Below are positions 17,554 to 26,571 of a DNA stretch of 60,662 bases, one piece after another; position 1 is the stretch's first letter; each line of letters starts with the position of its first letter. This stretch comes from a bacterium (GTDB lineage: Bacteria > UBP15 > UBA6099), in contig JAKQPS010000032.1 in the NCBI GenBank assembly GCA_029564595.1, forward strand, positions 1 to 60,662. The letters are read 5' to 3'. The notes beneath the pieces were generated by a model, which was not told the origin of the DNA, ran no database searches, and was given only the letters and a program-made list of their open reading frames with translations. A program made the translations under genes and the position numbers.

Positions 17554-18306
17554 TCACCGGAGAGTGTCGCCCGCCCGCAACGCGCGGAATGTTTCGACAA
17601 TAAACGCCGGAGCGAAAGCCCCGATGAGCAATTGCTTGGCCGCGTCGAATGGTATCTTCATGAAAGTTTCGAGCATCTTTTTCCGGTCATCGTTCAGCAG
17701 GTGAGCGATCTGCGACTCGTGCGCGAACATCGCGTCGCACTTCCGCCTGAACATCGAGCCGACCGGAACGAACGTGTCCGGGTTGCGAAAGACATCGAAC
17801 AGAAGAATTAGCGGGCACTGAAACGGTTCTGCCCCGCCCTCCACCTGCTCAGGAAAATACTGGAACAGCGGGCTGAAGGAATTGGCGCGGATGGCCGCGA
17901 CGGCGCACGCGCGGTGATCCGGATGCTGCCGGTGTTCTGGCCACTCCGGGTCGAACGCCAGCATCAGCTCCGGGCGAAGCTCTCTTATCAGCGCCGTCAG
18001 ATGTCCCTGCAACTCGAAATCCGCCTTGAGTTCCCCATCGGGATAGTCGAAATGAATTGTTTCTGACACTCCGAGAATGCGGTTTGCCGCGTCCTGTTCG
18101 TCGCGGCGCGCCCGCACAAGCGCGTCTGCGGAAAGCGCTCTGTCCATCGTTCCCTTTTCGCCTTTGGTGCACACGACGTAAACGACGCGCGCGCCCGCGT
18201 CAGACAGTCTCGCGACCGCCGCCCCGCAGTTGTAGTCCGCGTCGTCCGTGTGCGCGGTGACCACAAGAACCGTTTTGCCGAAGTATTTCTTGTAATTGAT
18301 GAACAT
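17554..18306 (-). CDS. PIG-L/LmbE family zinc deacetylase
   Basis: 250 residues, with AAAGG upstream of the ATG. The Zn-binding motif AHTDDAD (His19, Asp22) near the start and HPDHR in the middle are the PIG-L/LmbE signature. The fold is Rossmann-like (VLVVTAHTDD, VVYVVCTKGEKG). Members remove N-acetyl groups from GlcNAc-containing substrates, for example in GPI, mycothiol or bacillithiol synthesis, but no pathway partner is visible here. It is followed on the same strand by nothing closely linked; a creatininase-family gene lies just upstream. Confidence 0.9.
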   Translation of the reverse strand: MFINYKKYFGKTVLVVTAHTDDADYNCGAAVARLSDAGARVVYVVCTKGEKGTMDRALSADALVRARRDEQDAANRILGVSETIHFDYPDGELKADFELQGHLTALIRELRPELMLAFDPEWPEHRQHPDHRACAVAAIRANSFSPLFQYFPEQVEGGAEPFQCPLILLFDVFRNPDTFVPVGSMFRRKCDAMFAHESQIAHLLNDDRKKMLETFMKIPFDAAKQLLIGAFAPAFIVETFRALRAGDTLR

Positions 18307-18379
18307 GGCGAAGCCTTTCTTTTGAAACGAACTGCGCGGGCGTCGCCCGGACGCTTGCGCGGGTTTTCACCTTCACGGA

Positions 18380-19297
18380 CTAGACGAGGTTTCTAATAGC
18401 GCGGATGGACCATCCCAGAGGTTTCTGCTCGACCGGTTTGCCGCTTCTGGCCTGCTCGTACAAGTCCACCGCAAGGTCTGCGTGGTAGTCCAGCATGGCG
18501 TTGCCCGCTTCGGGGCTTGCCTTCGACGGGTCGCCCTGATATGGAGACATCTCAGGGTCGCTCACCCATGTGAGAGCGTGGGCTAGGAAGTCGAAGTCCA
18601 GCGCGGCGTCTCTCGCGCCCAGCGCTGACAACAGTTTTGACACCGCTGACAGCGCGTGGTACTGGAGCTTCTTGTCCGATATTTTTCCCTGCCCCATCGA
18701 CTTCCACAGGTCGGACATCTTGTCAGCGAACGCGGCGAGGCAAAGAGACGTTTCGTTCGTTCCGCCGTGCGCGTCGTCAGAATCGCCGCACGTCCCCGGT
18801 CTCAGCCCGGTCTTTTCGAGCAGCCCGGAGTCGTGTCCCACCATGCGCCTGAACAGGGAGTGGAACGGCGCGATGAGGTTGAACCCCATCCCGGCCAGTT
18901 TCCGCGCGGACAATTCTATGGCCATCTGATGGTGCGGCCCCCCGTGATTGTCCGTGAGTATCCAGTATTTGAATCCGAGACCGGACAACGATTTTCCGAT
19001 GTCGAACACAATCGACTGGATGCCCTGATGCCCGATGCTGATAGAGCCTTTCACCGGGATAGGGTCCGAGCCGAGCGCGAGGGTGGGCAGATAAATGATT
19101 TTCGTTTCCGGCCTCGCGGCGACCAGCCTTTCGGCTATCCTGTCCCTCAGATTTTCCGCCACGAAAATGTCCGTGCCCAGCGGAAGATGAGGACCGTGCG
19201 CCTCAATGGGCGATATCGCCGAAAGAAAAACCGTGTCCGCGCGGCTCAGCGCTTCTACTTCCACGTTCGTCAGTTCTATATAGTTTATCGGTTTCAT
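18380..19297 (-). CDS. creatininase-family amidohydrolase
   Basis: 305 residues. The family motif EAHGPHLPLGTD carries metal ligands Glu32, His34 and Asp43; further ligands lie in LTDNHGGPHH. Members include creatininase and MftE-type peptidases, and all are metal-dependent amide hydrolases. It is somewhat longer than the typical 240-260 residues, with an extra C-terminal helical part (LDYHADLAVDLYEQARSG). No ribosome binding site is evident before the ATG. The LmbE-type gene lies 73 bp downstream on the same strand, so a two-gene operon of metal hydrolases is plausible. Confidence 0.88.
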   Translation of the reverse strand: MKPINYIELTNVEVEALSRADTVFLSAISPIEAHGPHLPLGTDIFVAENLRDRIAERLVAARPETKIIYLPTLALGSDPIPVKGSISIGHQGIQSIVFDIGKSLSGLGFKYWILTDNHGGPHHQMAIELSARKLAGMGFNLIAPFHSLFRRMVGHDSGLLEKTGLRPGTCGDSDDAHGGTNETSLCLAAFADKMSDLWKSMGQGKISDKKLQYHALSAVSKLLSALGARDAALDFDFLAHALTWVSDPEMSPYQGDPSKASPEAGNAMLDYHADLAVDLYEQARSGKPVEQKPLGWSIRAIRNLV

Positions 19298-19457
19298 GCG
19301 GCAATTATCGCACGAAACCGCCGAATCGACAACAAGGCCGGTTCCGTTATTTGATCATTGCGGAAACTTTCTGGAATTACGATCTTAGTAAACAACCGAA
19401 AAACCGTCTTCGAGAAGCTCTGCTATCTCGCCGCTCATTTCACATGTCTGTTTGATT

Positions 19458-19712
19458 TTATCTATAAATGTCTCGCCTATGCCCGATATGGAGAACAGTG
19501 ACAGTTCTATTAGCGTCGTAAATTTCGTAGATAACCCTATAGTTGCCGACCCTGATGCGCCACCCGTCTCGGCCGGCTAATTTCCGGCATCCTTCCGGTC
19601 TTGGTTCATCAGCAAGCTCCCAAATCGCATTCTTCACCTTGTCATAAAATTCGGATTGTAAATCCGCAAGTTCCTTCTGCGCTGAACGCTGTATGAATAT
19701 CTTGTATTTCAC
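19458..19712 (-). CDS. RelE/ParE-superfamily toxin
   Basis: 84 residues with a GTG start that overlaps the antitoxin stop (GTGA). The sequence fits RelE: YKIFIQRSAQKELADL at the N-terminus, RKLAGRDGWRIRVGNYRVIYEI in the core, and a basic C-terminus HIGHRRDIYR. RelE-type toxins cleave mRNA in the ribosomal A site. The overlap couples its synthesis to the antitoxin. Confidence 0.9.
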   Translation of the reverse strand: MKYKIFIQRSAQKELADLQSEFYDKVKNAIWELADEPRPEGCRKLAGRDGWRIRVGNYRVIYEIYDANRTVTVLHIGHRRDIYR

Positions 19713-19912
19713 AAGCGGCGGCTCTCAATTTCCTCTACCGCCCGCTCGAACGGAACAACCTCGCCCTCAGACGATTTTGCGGCGTCATAAGCGCGAATTG
19801 ATTCCAGTTCCTCAACATCCTCAAGCATCTTGTCATAATCCTTGATATCTAGGATCACGCCCACTTTTTCGCCCCGGTCATTTGTTATGTAGCGCTTTTC
19901 TTTGGTTTTCAT
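19709..19912 (-). CDS. antitoxin of the RelE-type pair
   Basis: 67 residues. The N-terminus (RYITNDRGEKVGVILDIKDY, then DKMLEDVEELES) matches the Phd/YefM-RelB style in which a DNA-binding domain precedes a toxin-wrapping acidic tail. It overlaps the toxin by 4 bases. Antitoxins of this class usually repress their own promoter, which is visible just upstream. Confidence 0.85.
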   Translation of the reverse strand: MKTKEKRYITNDRGEKVGVILDIKDYDKMLEDVEELESIRAYDAAKSSEGEVVPFERAVEEIESRRL

Positions 19913-19932
19913 CGTTCATCCCTCGCATATCT

Positions 19933-19961
19933 ATTATATAACGCGCTATGGAATCAGTGAA
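19933..19961 (-). promoter_or_regulatory. promoter of the toxin-antitoxin operon
   Basis: On the minus strand, TTCACT (19956-19961) and a consensus TATAAT (19933-19938) are 17 bases apart, about 20 bases before the antitoxin ATG. Confidence 0.6.
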
Positions 19962-20177
19962 GAGCGCATATAGTCCATAATTGGGGCGCAGGACGGCGCG
20001 TCCACTAAAATCATTGAATGATTAATTCAAAAATGCCATTTCTTCGAATCTCGCGAAAAATAGTTTTACAGGTTTGCGCCTGTCTGCCGCGCGCCTCATT
20101 GATTAGGTTGAACTACTTTGTTATTATACGTGAAGTTCCCGGCAAGGCCGGGCCCCGAACGGAAGGAGATTTTTAGC

Positions 20178-22505
20178 TTGAAACTGAAAACATATCTTGC
20201 GGCGCTTTGCGCGGCGGCGATTCTGGCGACAGGCGCGGCCTCTTTCACGCCCGCTTTCGCAGCAGCCTATCCGGAGCTTGTTTGGACTTATCGGGTCAAA
20301 CCCGATATCAGCCGGGACAACCTTATTTTCGACGGCGAGATACTCGCTCTATCAAGTTCCGAGAATGCCGTTCACTTCATATCCGCCGTCACCGGCAAGA
20401 AGATATGGAGCTACGGTCTGGGCGCGCCCGCCGCGCTTTATCCCGCCGGCAGGGGAGTCGCGCTCGCGGCGTCCGGAAGGCTGCTTCATTGCCTGAGCGC
20501 GGTAGAGAGCCGCAGAATGTGGTCCGCCGCTATGAAAAACTCAGATTTTGCAGAACTTTATTTTTCGCAGGAAACAGGCGCGGCGGCGGTCGTTTACAAA
20601 GACGGCTCGGCCGAAAAAATCAGTCCCGACGGCTCCGTCTCCTCAATAAAAATCGCCGACATAATTTCCATCTCCTCAGACATCGCTAAACTGTCGCGCT
20701 CCGGCAACATGAAGATCAACCCGGAGATCCTAGGCGCCGGTTCGGAGCTTATCATAAAAAACACATGCGTCTCTTTCGCGCAAGCCGACCTTCTGGAAAA
20801 AGGCTGGCACAGGTGTTTCGACTCGGACATAACTAAAGCGGCGGCCGTTGTCGGCTCCCGACTGTTCGCAGTGGACGCGAAAGGCGGATGGACCGCGCTC
20901 AACCCGTCGAACGGCGCAGTCATCAGAACCGGCTCGCTTTCGGAAATAATCGATATGAGGTTCTGGGACGAGAAACCGTCGGCGATTGACAACTACTCGG
21001 AGGCCGCGTTGTTTTCCGGGGGAGGACATCTCTTCGTGGTCGGCCCGTCGGCGATCTCGCGCATCAACCTGAAAACGTTCCCGGGAGAGCTAACCATCGC
21101 GGGAGAGACGAAAACGACGCGACCCGAAAACACGATGGAGCAGGCGCTTGAGCGCGCCATCGGCGAATGGGACGGAAGAAACTTCACAAAAGCAGTCCAA
21201 CTGCTTAGAGATATAGCTGTCGGCTGGCCGGATTCAGCCGCCTCCCGGCTGTTCCTCGGAATGGCTTTTTCTTCGGGAGGGTATTTCGATGATGCCATCT
21301 CTGAACTCGAACACGCCGTCAAAATCGAGCCTGACAACCCGGATATCGCCTACAACCTCGTCGGCAACTACATGATTAAACTGTACTCGCTCGACCCGGA
21401 CAAGGACGCGGACAGAATTGTCGAGCTTTACAATCTGGCGATTGCGGCGAGGCCGGATTTCCAGATGCCATATATCGGGCTGGCGGAGCTTTACATGAAC
21501 GGCAGGCAGCCCGAGATGGCGGCGAAGACCCTGATGGCGGCGTACCGAGGAGCTTTCTTCGGGCGCGGCCTGCACGACCTCCTGCTCGGCGCTTATTTCA
21601 TGTCAGGCAGACGCGATGACACGCTGGCCTTTGCAGACAGGGTGATAAAGATGTTCCCCGACTCGGATGTCGCGTTCCAGCTCAAAGGAAAAATCCTCAG
21701 CGCGGAAGGCAAGTACAAAGAGGCCGCAGCCGCTTTCAAAAAAGCTCCCTCCCCTTCCCGCTCCGGCGACGCCTCAATCTATCCCCGGCTTCTGGCCGCA
21801 GGCTCGGACTTCTTCCACGGCAACGCCTCCGGCTTCGCGGGAAACTATGCCCCGGCGGCTGAACTGCTGCTGGCATACGCGGACACCCTGCCATCTCCGG
21901 AACAGGTCCAAAAACTTATAGAGATTCAGGAAAAGTTGGAGTCCGACCGCTCTGCGGCTCAAGACAAAACCGACATCTACAAAGACGCCGGAATACACCC
22001 GAAATTCGCCGGAAGGCACATCGCGGAGATTAAGGCCGAATCAGAGTTCAAGATTCCGGCGCTGCTTTCCGCAGCACACTTCCTGAACCGCGCGGGAAAA
22101 TTCAAAGAAAGCGCGAAAGTAATCGACCGCGTTGTAAAAATCGGCCGGGCCGACCCGGATTCGATGTCGCAGATCGGCTACCTCTACGCACTCAACAACA
22201 GCAAACCCCGCGAGGCCGACGCTTACACCGCCAAAGCGCTTGAGATGGACCCGAACGACCCGGTGTACATGCGCAACCGCGCAGTCGTTCTTTCGAGATC
22301 GAAACGGAACCGCGAGGCTTTGGAACTGTTCAAGAAGGCGATAGCCGCAAAACCTGACACCGAGCTTTTGCGCTTTGAATACGGTCAGGCTCTCCTAAAA
22401 GCGGGAAAGAAAAAAGAAGCAGCCGAACAATTCAAACTCGAACTGAAACGCAGTCCCGACCTCGCGTTGGCCGCCGAAGCCCTTAAAAAAACCGGGGTTA
22501 AATAA
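20178..22505 (+). CDS. exported PQQ-propeller-like and TPR protein
   Basis: 775 residues from TTG 20178. GGAAGGAGA lies upstream at good spacing and the product then begins with a clean Sec signal (KLKTYLAALCAAAILATGAA). Residues of about 30-330 show propeller-type blades (GKKIWSYGLGAPAALYPAG, HFISAVTGKK). About 345-480 and 640-770 are tetratricopeptide repeats (ASRLFLGMAFSSGGYFDDAI, then PREADAYTAKALEMDPNDP). It is probably a periplasmic scaffold or envelope protein. The aminotransferase gene begins 37 bp downstream and is likely co-transcribed. Confidence 0.85.
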   Translation: MKLKTYLAALCAAAILATGAASFTPAFAAAYPELVWTYRVKPDISRDNLIFDGEILALSSSENAVHFISAVTGKKIWSYGLGAPAALYPAGRGVALAASGRLLHCLSAVESRRMWSAAMKNSDFAELYFSQETGAAAVVYKDGSAEKISPDGSVSSIKIADIISISSDIAKLSRSGNMKINPEILGAGSELIIKNTCVSFAQADLLEKGWHRCFDSDITKAAAVVGSRLFAVDAKGGWTALNPSNGAVIRTGSLSEIIDMRFWDEKPSAIDNYSEAALFSGGGHLFVVGPSAISRINLKTFPGELTIAGETKTTRPENTMEQALERAIGEWDGRNFTKAVQLLRDIAVGWPDSAASRLFLGMAFSSGGYFDDAISELEHAVKIEPDNPDIAYNLVGNYMIKLYSLDPDKDADRIVELYNLAIAARPDFQMPYIGLAELYMNGRQPEMAAKTLMAAYRGAFFGRGLHDLLLGAYFMSGRRDDTLAFADRVIKMFPDSDVAFQLKGKILSAEGKYKEAAAAFKKAPSPSRSGDASIYPRLLAAGSDFFHGNASGFAGNYAPAAELLLAYADTLPSPEQVQKLIEIQEKLESDRSAAQDKTDIYKDAGIHPKFAGRHIAEIKAESEFKIPALLSAAHFLNRAGKFKESAKVIDRVVKIGRADPDSMSQIGYLYALNNSKPREADAYTAKALEMDPNDPVYMRNRAVVLSRSKRNREALELFKKAIAAKPDTELLRFEYGQALLKAGKKKEAAEQFKLELKRSPDLALAAEALKKTGVK

Positions 22506-22542
22506 TCTATCGGCAATACTTCACGCCACTGGAGGCCGCGCC

Positions 22543-23661
22543 GTGGACTACCGCAGAATGCCCATCGAAATCGAATCTCCCGAACAGTTGGGTTATGACA
22601 AAATAAGATGCAACCTCACTGAAAGCTCGATGCCCGACATGAAGTTCGACGCTCTCGGAGTGGATTTCTCCGGCCTGACTCTGGCTTACACCGACCACGC
22701 GGGAGACCCGGAACTGCGGAAGATGATCGCCACGGAGGGCGAAGGACTGCGCGCCGAAGACGTCCTCGCCACCCCCGGAGCCGCCGCCGCCCTTTTCATC
22801 ATCGCCACTTCCATGCTGGGCGCTAACGACAGGATTCTCGTCGCGCATCCCAATTACGCGACCAACATCGAAACTCCGCGCGCCATCGGCTGCGGCGTCG
22901 ATCTCCTCGAATTGCGCTTCGAGGACGGCTTCAGCCTTGACATCGACAGGCTCCGCTCGATGATAACCCCGCAGACAAAACTCATCAGCCTCACCACCCC
23001 GCACAACCCGACCGGAACAGCGCTAAGCGAAGAACAGATAAGAGAAGCCGCCGCAATCGCCGAGCGCTCCGGCTGCCTGCTCCTCGTCGACGAAACTTAC
23101 AGGGACATGGCGTTCGACGGCCCCGCCCCGCTCGCAGCCTCTATCTCGCCTTCCGCCATCAGCGTCTCCTCCCTGTCGAAAACCTACGGGCTGCCCGGCA
23201 TCCGCGTCGGCTGGATAATCTCGAAAAACGCCGCCCTCATGGAGACATTCCTCGCTGCAAAAGAGCAGATGGTCATCTGCGGCTCCGCTCTCGACGAGCG
23301 CGCCGCCGTCGCTCTTATGCGCCGCAAAAAAGAGTTTCAGGCCGACGCCCTCGCACACATCAAGACCGCCTTCGGCGCCACCCGCGACTGGATGGCTTCT
23401 CAAGATTCCCTCGAATGGGTGGAGCCATGCGGCGGCGTGGTCTGCTTCCCCAGAATCAAACCCGCTCTCGATATCGACATAGACGGATTTTATAGCATCC
23501 TCAACGAAGAATACGGCACATACGTAGGCCCCGGACACTGGTTCGGAATGGACCGCCGACACATGAGAATCGGCTACGGCTGGCCCAAGCCCGACGAACT
23601 CGCCGCCGGCCTTGAAAACATAACCCGCGCCGTCTCCCGCGCCCGACGCAAATCAACCTGA
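22543..23661 (+). CDS. PLP-dependent aminotransferase, class I/II
   Basis: 372 residues from GTG 22543 with GGAGG seven bases upstream. Fold-type I signatures: TTPHNPTGT, LLVDETYRDMAF, and the PLP lysine Lys213 in SSLSKTYGLPGIRVGW. The Arg that binds the substrate carboxylate is likely in MRIGYGWP. It transfers amino groups between an amino acid and a 2-oxo acid; the substrate cannot be told from sequence. It resembles the MalY/AAT-like subgroup often annotated as capreomycidine-synthase-like or aspartate aminotransferase-like. Confidence 0.92.
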   Translation: MDYRRMPIEIESPEQLGYDKIRCNLTESSMPDMKFDALGVDFSGLTLAYTDHAGDPELRKMIATEGEGLRAEDVLATPGAAAALFIIATSMLGANDRILVAHPNYATNIETPRAIGCGVDLLELRFEDGFSLDIDRLRSMITPQTKLISLTTPHNPTGTALSEEQIREAAAIAERSGCLLLVDETYRDMAFDGPAPLAASISPSAISVSSLSKTYGLPGIRVGWIISKNAALMETFLAAKEQMVICGSALDERAAVALMRRKKEFQADALAHIKTAFGATRDWMASQDSLEWVEPCGGVVCFPRIKPALDIDIDGFYSILNEEYGTYVGPGHWFGMDRRHMRIGYGWPKPDELAAGLENITRAVSRARRKST

Positions 23662-23799
23662 CCCCGCCTCCTTCGCCGCCTTAACCATATCAACACAAAT
23701 TGACGATTGCTGTAACCTAATATGCATTTGTAGCGGGCTTGATTCATTGACTGTTGCTGGATTATTATGTAGAAATCATTGACGAGTAGGAAATATTCT

Positions 23800-24192
23800 G
23801 TGAAACGATTTCTGATTATAGCGAAGTTTCTTGGTGGTTTATATTCATCTCTTATCGCTTTGATCGCGATAGGCATCCTTTTCACTGTTGCTTTCATTAC
23901 AGGTAATTTACCAGTATATACTCCAGAGTCGGCAGTTGCTTACAGTTGGCATATTTCAGGTTCAGATTTTGGGGTTCTGCTTCAACTCTTTATTATTATT
24001 CCCTTCGCTGGGATCATTGAAAATGTGGTAATAATAACATTAAGATTGTTTGCCTATATGACAAGATTTAATAACAGGAAAAAAGCAATTGCTTTTATAG
24101 CTTTAAACACACTAAAAAACTTGCTTTTTATTTTTGTAAATATAGGAATCGGGCTTGGGTTAATTGCTTCACTATTTAAATACTGCGACTGA
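23800..24192 (+). CDS. small membrane protein in an AT-rich island
   Basis: 130 residues from GTG 23800 with AGGAAA upstream (a TTG at 23779 is the other choice). Three hydrophobic segments are clear: about residues 14-35, 60-85 and 105-127. I do not recognise a family. Base composition is much more AT-rich than any neighbour, and codons such as TTA, ATA and AAA dominate, which suggests recent transfer. It sits between an aminotransferase and a pseudogene fragment. Confidence 0.6.
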   Translation: MKRFLIIAKFLGGLYSSLIALIAIGILFTVAFITGNLPVYTPESAVAYSWHISGSDFGVLLQLFIIIPFAGIIENVVIITLRLFAYMTRFNNRKKAIAFIALNTLKNLLFIFVNIGIGLGLIASLFKYCD

Positions 24193-24265
24193 TTTTTGCA
24201 GTAGTCACTCATCTGTCTCGACTGGATATTACCATTAAGCCCCTAACTCCGTATAAAACATCTGA

Positions 24266-24430
24266 GCAAACTGCTTCGATGCGTTTTGGCGCGGACGGAA
24301 TGGCGACGCCGACGGTCTGAACAACATTGAGGAATACCTCTCCTTTTTCGCGCAAGCACAACCTCTCCGCCAACATTTTTCAAAATCAAGGGTTATCATC
24401 TGCCAGCCATTTTTCTACAATGCGGGCTGA
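24266..24430 (+). pseudogene. remnant of a calcium-repeat (thrombospondin-3/dockerin-like) protein
   Basis: An orphan frame contains NGDADGLNNIEEYL, the pattern of Asp-rich Ca-binding repeats (DxDxDGLxNxEEY) near the ends of large secreted proteins. The frame has no start codon with a ribosome binding site and is closed upstream by two stops. The rest of the 24193-24489 gap holds nothing recognisable. Confidence 0.4.
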
Positions 24431-24489
24431 AATGAAATCCGGATTCGTCGATAGCGCCGACGAGCCGGGGGCGATTGTTCATAGCGGAG

Positions 24490-24918
24490 TCACAGGCCGT
24501 ATAGGTCGGACTCGCTCATGACCGAGCAACCGTTTCGGGATAGAAATTCGCCGAGGTCTTCGGGCTGATCCACTTCGAACACGAAGACGGCCTCTTTGCC
24601 TCGTTCGAGTATGAAGCCGTATGCGTCCTCGACGTTGATGTTTCTGCTCTGTAATAGAGGAAGAATCCTGTCGAGGCCGCCGACGGTGTCGTCCATCTTG
24701 ACGGCGACGACGTTTTTGAGGGCGACGGGGAATCCCGCGTCCTTGAGAGCGGCTGCGGCGATTTCCGGTTTATCGACCAGAAATTTGGCCACGCCGAATC
24801 CTTCCGAGGATGAAATGGCGGTGGCGCGGATGTTGACGCCCGCCCCCGCCAGAGCGCCGGTCATCCTAGCCAGACGCCCGGGCATGTTCTGCATGAATAC
24901 GACCGCCTGAACCGCCAT
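24490..24918 (-). CDS. tandem ACT-domain protein paired with paaK
   Basis: 142 residues, GGAGG ten bases before the ATG. Two ACT domains in tandem: about 1-68 (FMQNMPGRLARMTGALAGAGVN, split by the motif PGRL) and about 69-142 (VGGLDRILPLLQSRNINVEDAYG). Such two-ACT proteins regularly follow phenylacetate-CoA ligase genes and probably bind an amino acid or aromatic acid to regulate the ligase. It follows paaK by 39 bp on the same strand. Confidence 0.9.
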   Translation of the reverse strand: MAVQAVVFMQNMPGRLARMTGALAGAGVNIRATAISSSEGFGVAKFLVDKPEIAAAALKDAGFPVALKNVVAVKMDDTVGGLDRILPLLQSRNINVEDAYGFILERGKEAVFVFEVDQPEDLGEFLSRNGCSVMSESDLYGL

Positions 24919-24957
24919 ATCCGATTGCCTCCAAGCCGCGCCTCGCGGGCGCGTTTG

Positions 24958-26256
24958 TTATATTTGTCTTTTGTCAATAACGCGAACGGCTTTGCCGACG
25001 CTGCGCGGCAGGGTGTTCGGCTCGACGAGCCGCACTTCGGGCGTCACCAGCGTTTCGTCCTTGATCGCCCCCTGTATGGTCTTTCTCAGCCTGTTGAGTT
25101 CCTTGATGTCGCCCCGGAAGAAGGAGTCCGCCACTTCGACGTTCACGACGATGTGGTCTGCGCCCTCGACGCGAGTCAGTTCAATCTGCCACCCGCCGCC
25201 GACTTCGGTCATGGTCATGAGCGCGTCTTCGATTTGAGAGGGAAACACGTTCACGCCTTTGATGATCAGCATGTCGTCGCTGCGGCCTGTGATGCGGTCA
25301 ATGCGGCGGTGCGTGCGGCCGCAGGGACAGTCGCCGGGAAGTATCGAAGTAAGGTCTCTCACTCTGTACCTTATAATCGGCATCGCCTCGCGCGTGAGGG
25401 TGGTCATGACGATTTCGCCGCGCTCTCCTTCGGCTACAGGCTCCAGTGTTTTCGGGTCTACGATTTCGAGTATGTAATGGTCTTCCCAGAGGTGCATGCC
25501 GTTTTTTTCGACGCATTCAAACGCGACGCCGGGGCCGTTCATCTCGGAGAGGCCATAGGAGTTGAATACGCTTGCGCCGAGGAATCCTTCGAGCTTTCGC
25601 CTAGTTCCTTCCGAATACGGTTCGGCGCCGACGAGCGCGATGCGTATTTTCAGGTCTCTCTTCGGGTCTATGCCCTCTGCGGCGAACTCTTCGCACAGAT
25701 GAAGGGCGTAGCTTGGCGTTATATGAATGACTGTGGAGCCGTACATTTTCATATTGGCCATCTGCCACTTAGTGTTGCCCGCTCCCATAGGGATGGTGAG
25801 CATCCCGAGACGCTCGGCGCCGAAGTGCATTCCCAGCCCGCCAGTGAACATCCCGTATCCAGTCATGTTCTGGAACACATCCGAGTTGTTCGCCCCCGTC
25901 ATGGCCATGCACCGCGCCACCATGTCCGCCCAGTTGTCTATGTCGGCTCTCGAATAGAACACGGCGGTGGACTTGCCGGTCGTGCCCGAAGAGGCGTGCA
26001 GCCTCACTACGTCTTTCATGTCAACCGCAACCAGACCGTACGGGAACCAGTCGCGCAGGTCCTGCTTGACGGTGAAAGGAAGTTTGCGCAAATCCTCAAG
26101 ACCGCGAACGGTCTCCGGATCGACCCCTGCCTCCGCGAATTTCTTTTTATAAAACGGCGATTTCGCTGCCCGCCGCACAACATCTCTAAGGCGCGCGGAC
26201 TGCAACGCCTCCAACCCCTCTCGCGGCATCGTTTCTTTTTCCTTGTCCCAGAACAT
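24958..26256 (-). CDS. paaK: phenylacetate-CoA ligase
   Basis: 432 residues from ATG 26256, which has GGAGG eight bases upstream and gives the usual N-terminus FWDKEKET; upstream in-frame starts have poor spacing. Adenylate-forming motifs: the P-loop-like LHASSGTTGKST, YGLSEMNGPG, and RVRDLTSILPGDCPCGRTH leading to IKGVNVFPSQIE. It activates phenylacetate (or a related aryl acid) with ATP and CoA. No other paa genes are here, so it may serve aromatic amino acid fermentation or degradation (indole- or phenylacetate) rather than the aerobic paa route. The ACT gene follows. Confidence 0.95.
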   Translation of the reverse strand: MFWDKEKETMPREGLEALQSARLRDVVRRAAKSPFYKKKFAEAGVDPETVRGLEDLRKLPFTVKQDLRDWFPYGLVAVDMKDVVRLHASSGTTGKSTAVFYSRADIDNWADMVARCMAMTGANNSDVFQNMTGYGMFTGGLGMHFGAERLGMLTIPMGAGNTKWQMANMKMYGSTVIHITPSYALHLCEEFAAEGIDPKRDLKIRIALVGAEPYSEGTRRKLEGFLGASVFNSYGLSEMNGPGVAFECVEKNGMHLWEDHYILEIVDPKTLEPVAEGERGEIVMTTLTREAMPIIRYRVRDLTSILPGDCPCGRTHRRIDRITGRSDDMLIIKGVNVFPSQIEDALMTMTEVGGGWQIELTRVEGADHIVVNVEVADSFFRGDIKELNRLRKTIQGAIKDETLVTPEVRLVEPNTLPRSVGKAVRVIDKRQI

Positions 26257-26571
26257 TTTCATCGCCTCCGGCAACTCCTTTTCATACAGACACCAATCAT
26301 AATATCTTCCGCCGCGCTTTTAAAGTTCGCGCCGGCCAAGATAGCCGGAACAAGAAGCATGTTGAAAAAGACTGATGGAAATATGGGCCGACGGCAAGAA
26401 AAGAAACAAGAATATTTACCAAAGAGTAATCTGGTCCCGGGATTCGTCTATACAGCAGACTAACCGGCGAGATTGTTCAGAGCGGCGCCCCCTTCGTTGC
26501 CGCCGCGTTTTCATGAGCCATATAGGCCGCCGGTGGCGGCGGCGTTTTGCCACAAACTTTTGTGAAACGTC

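Noticed and set aside
24925-26463. Long plus-strand open frame (512 codons) opposite paaK
   Set aside because: It lies antisense to a clear phenylacetate-CoA ligase; high GC gives long shadow frames. The His/Arg/Val-rich product has no family pattern.
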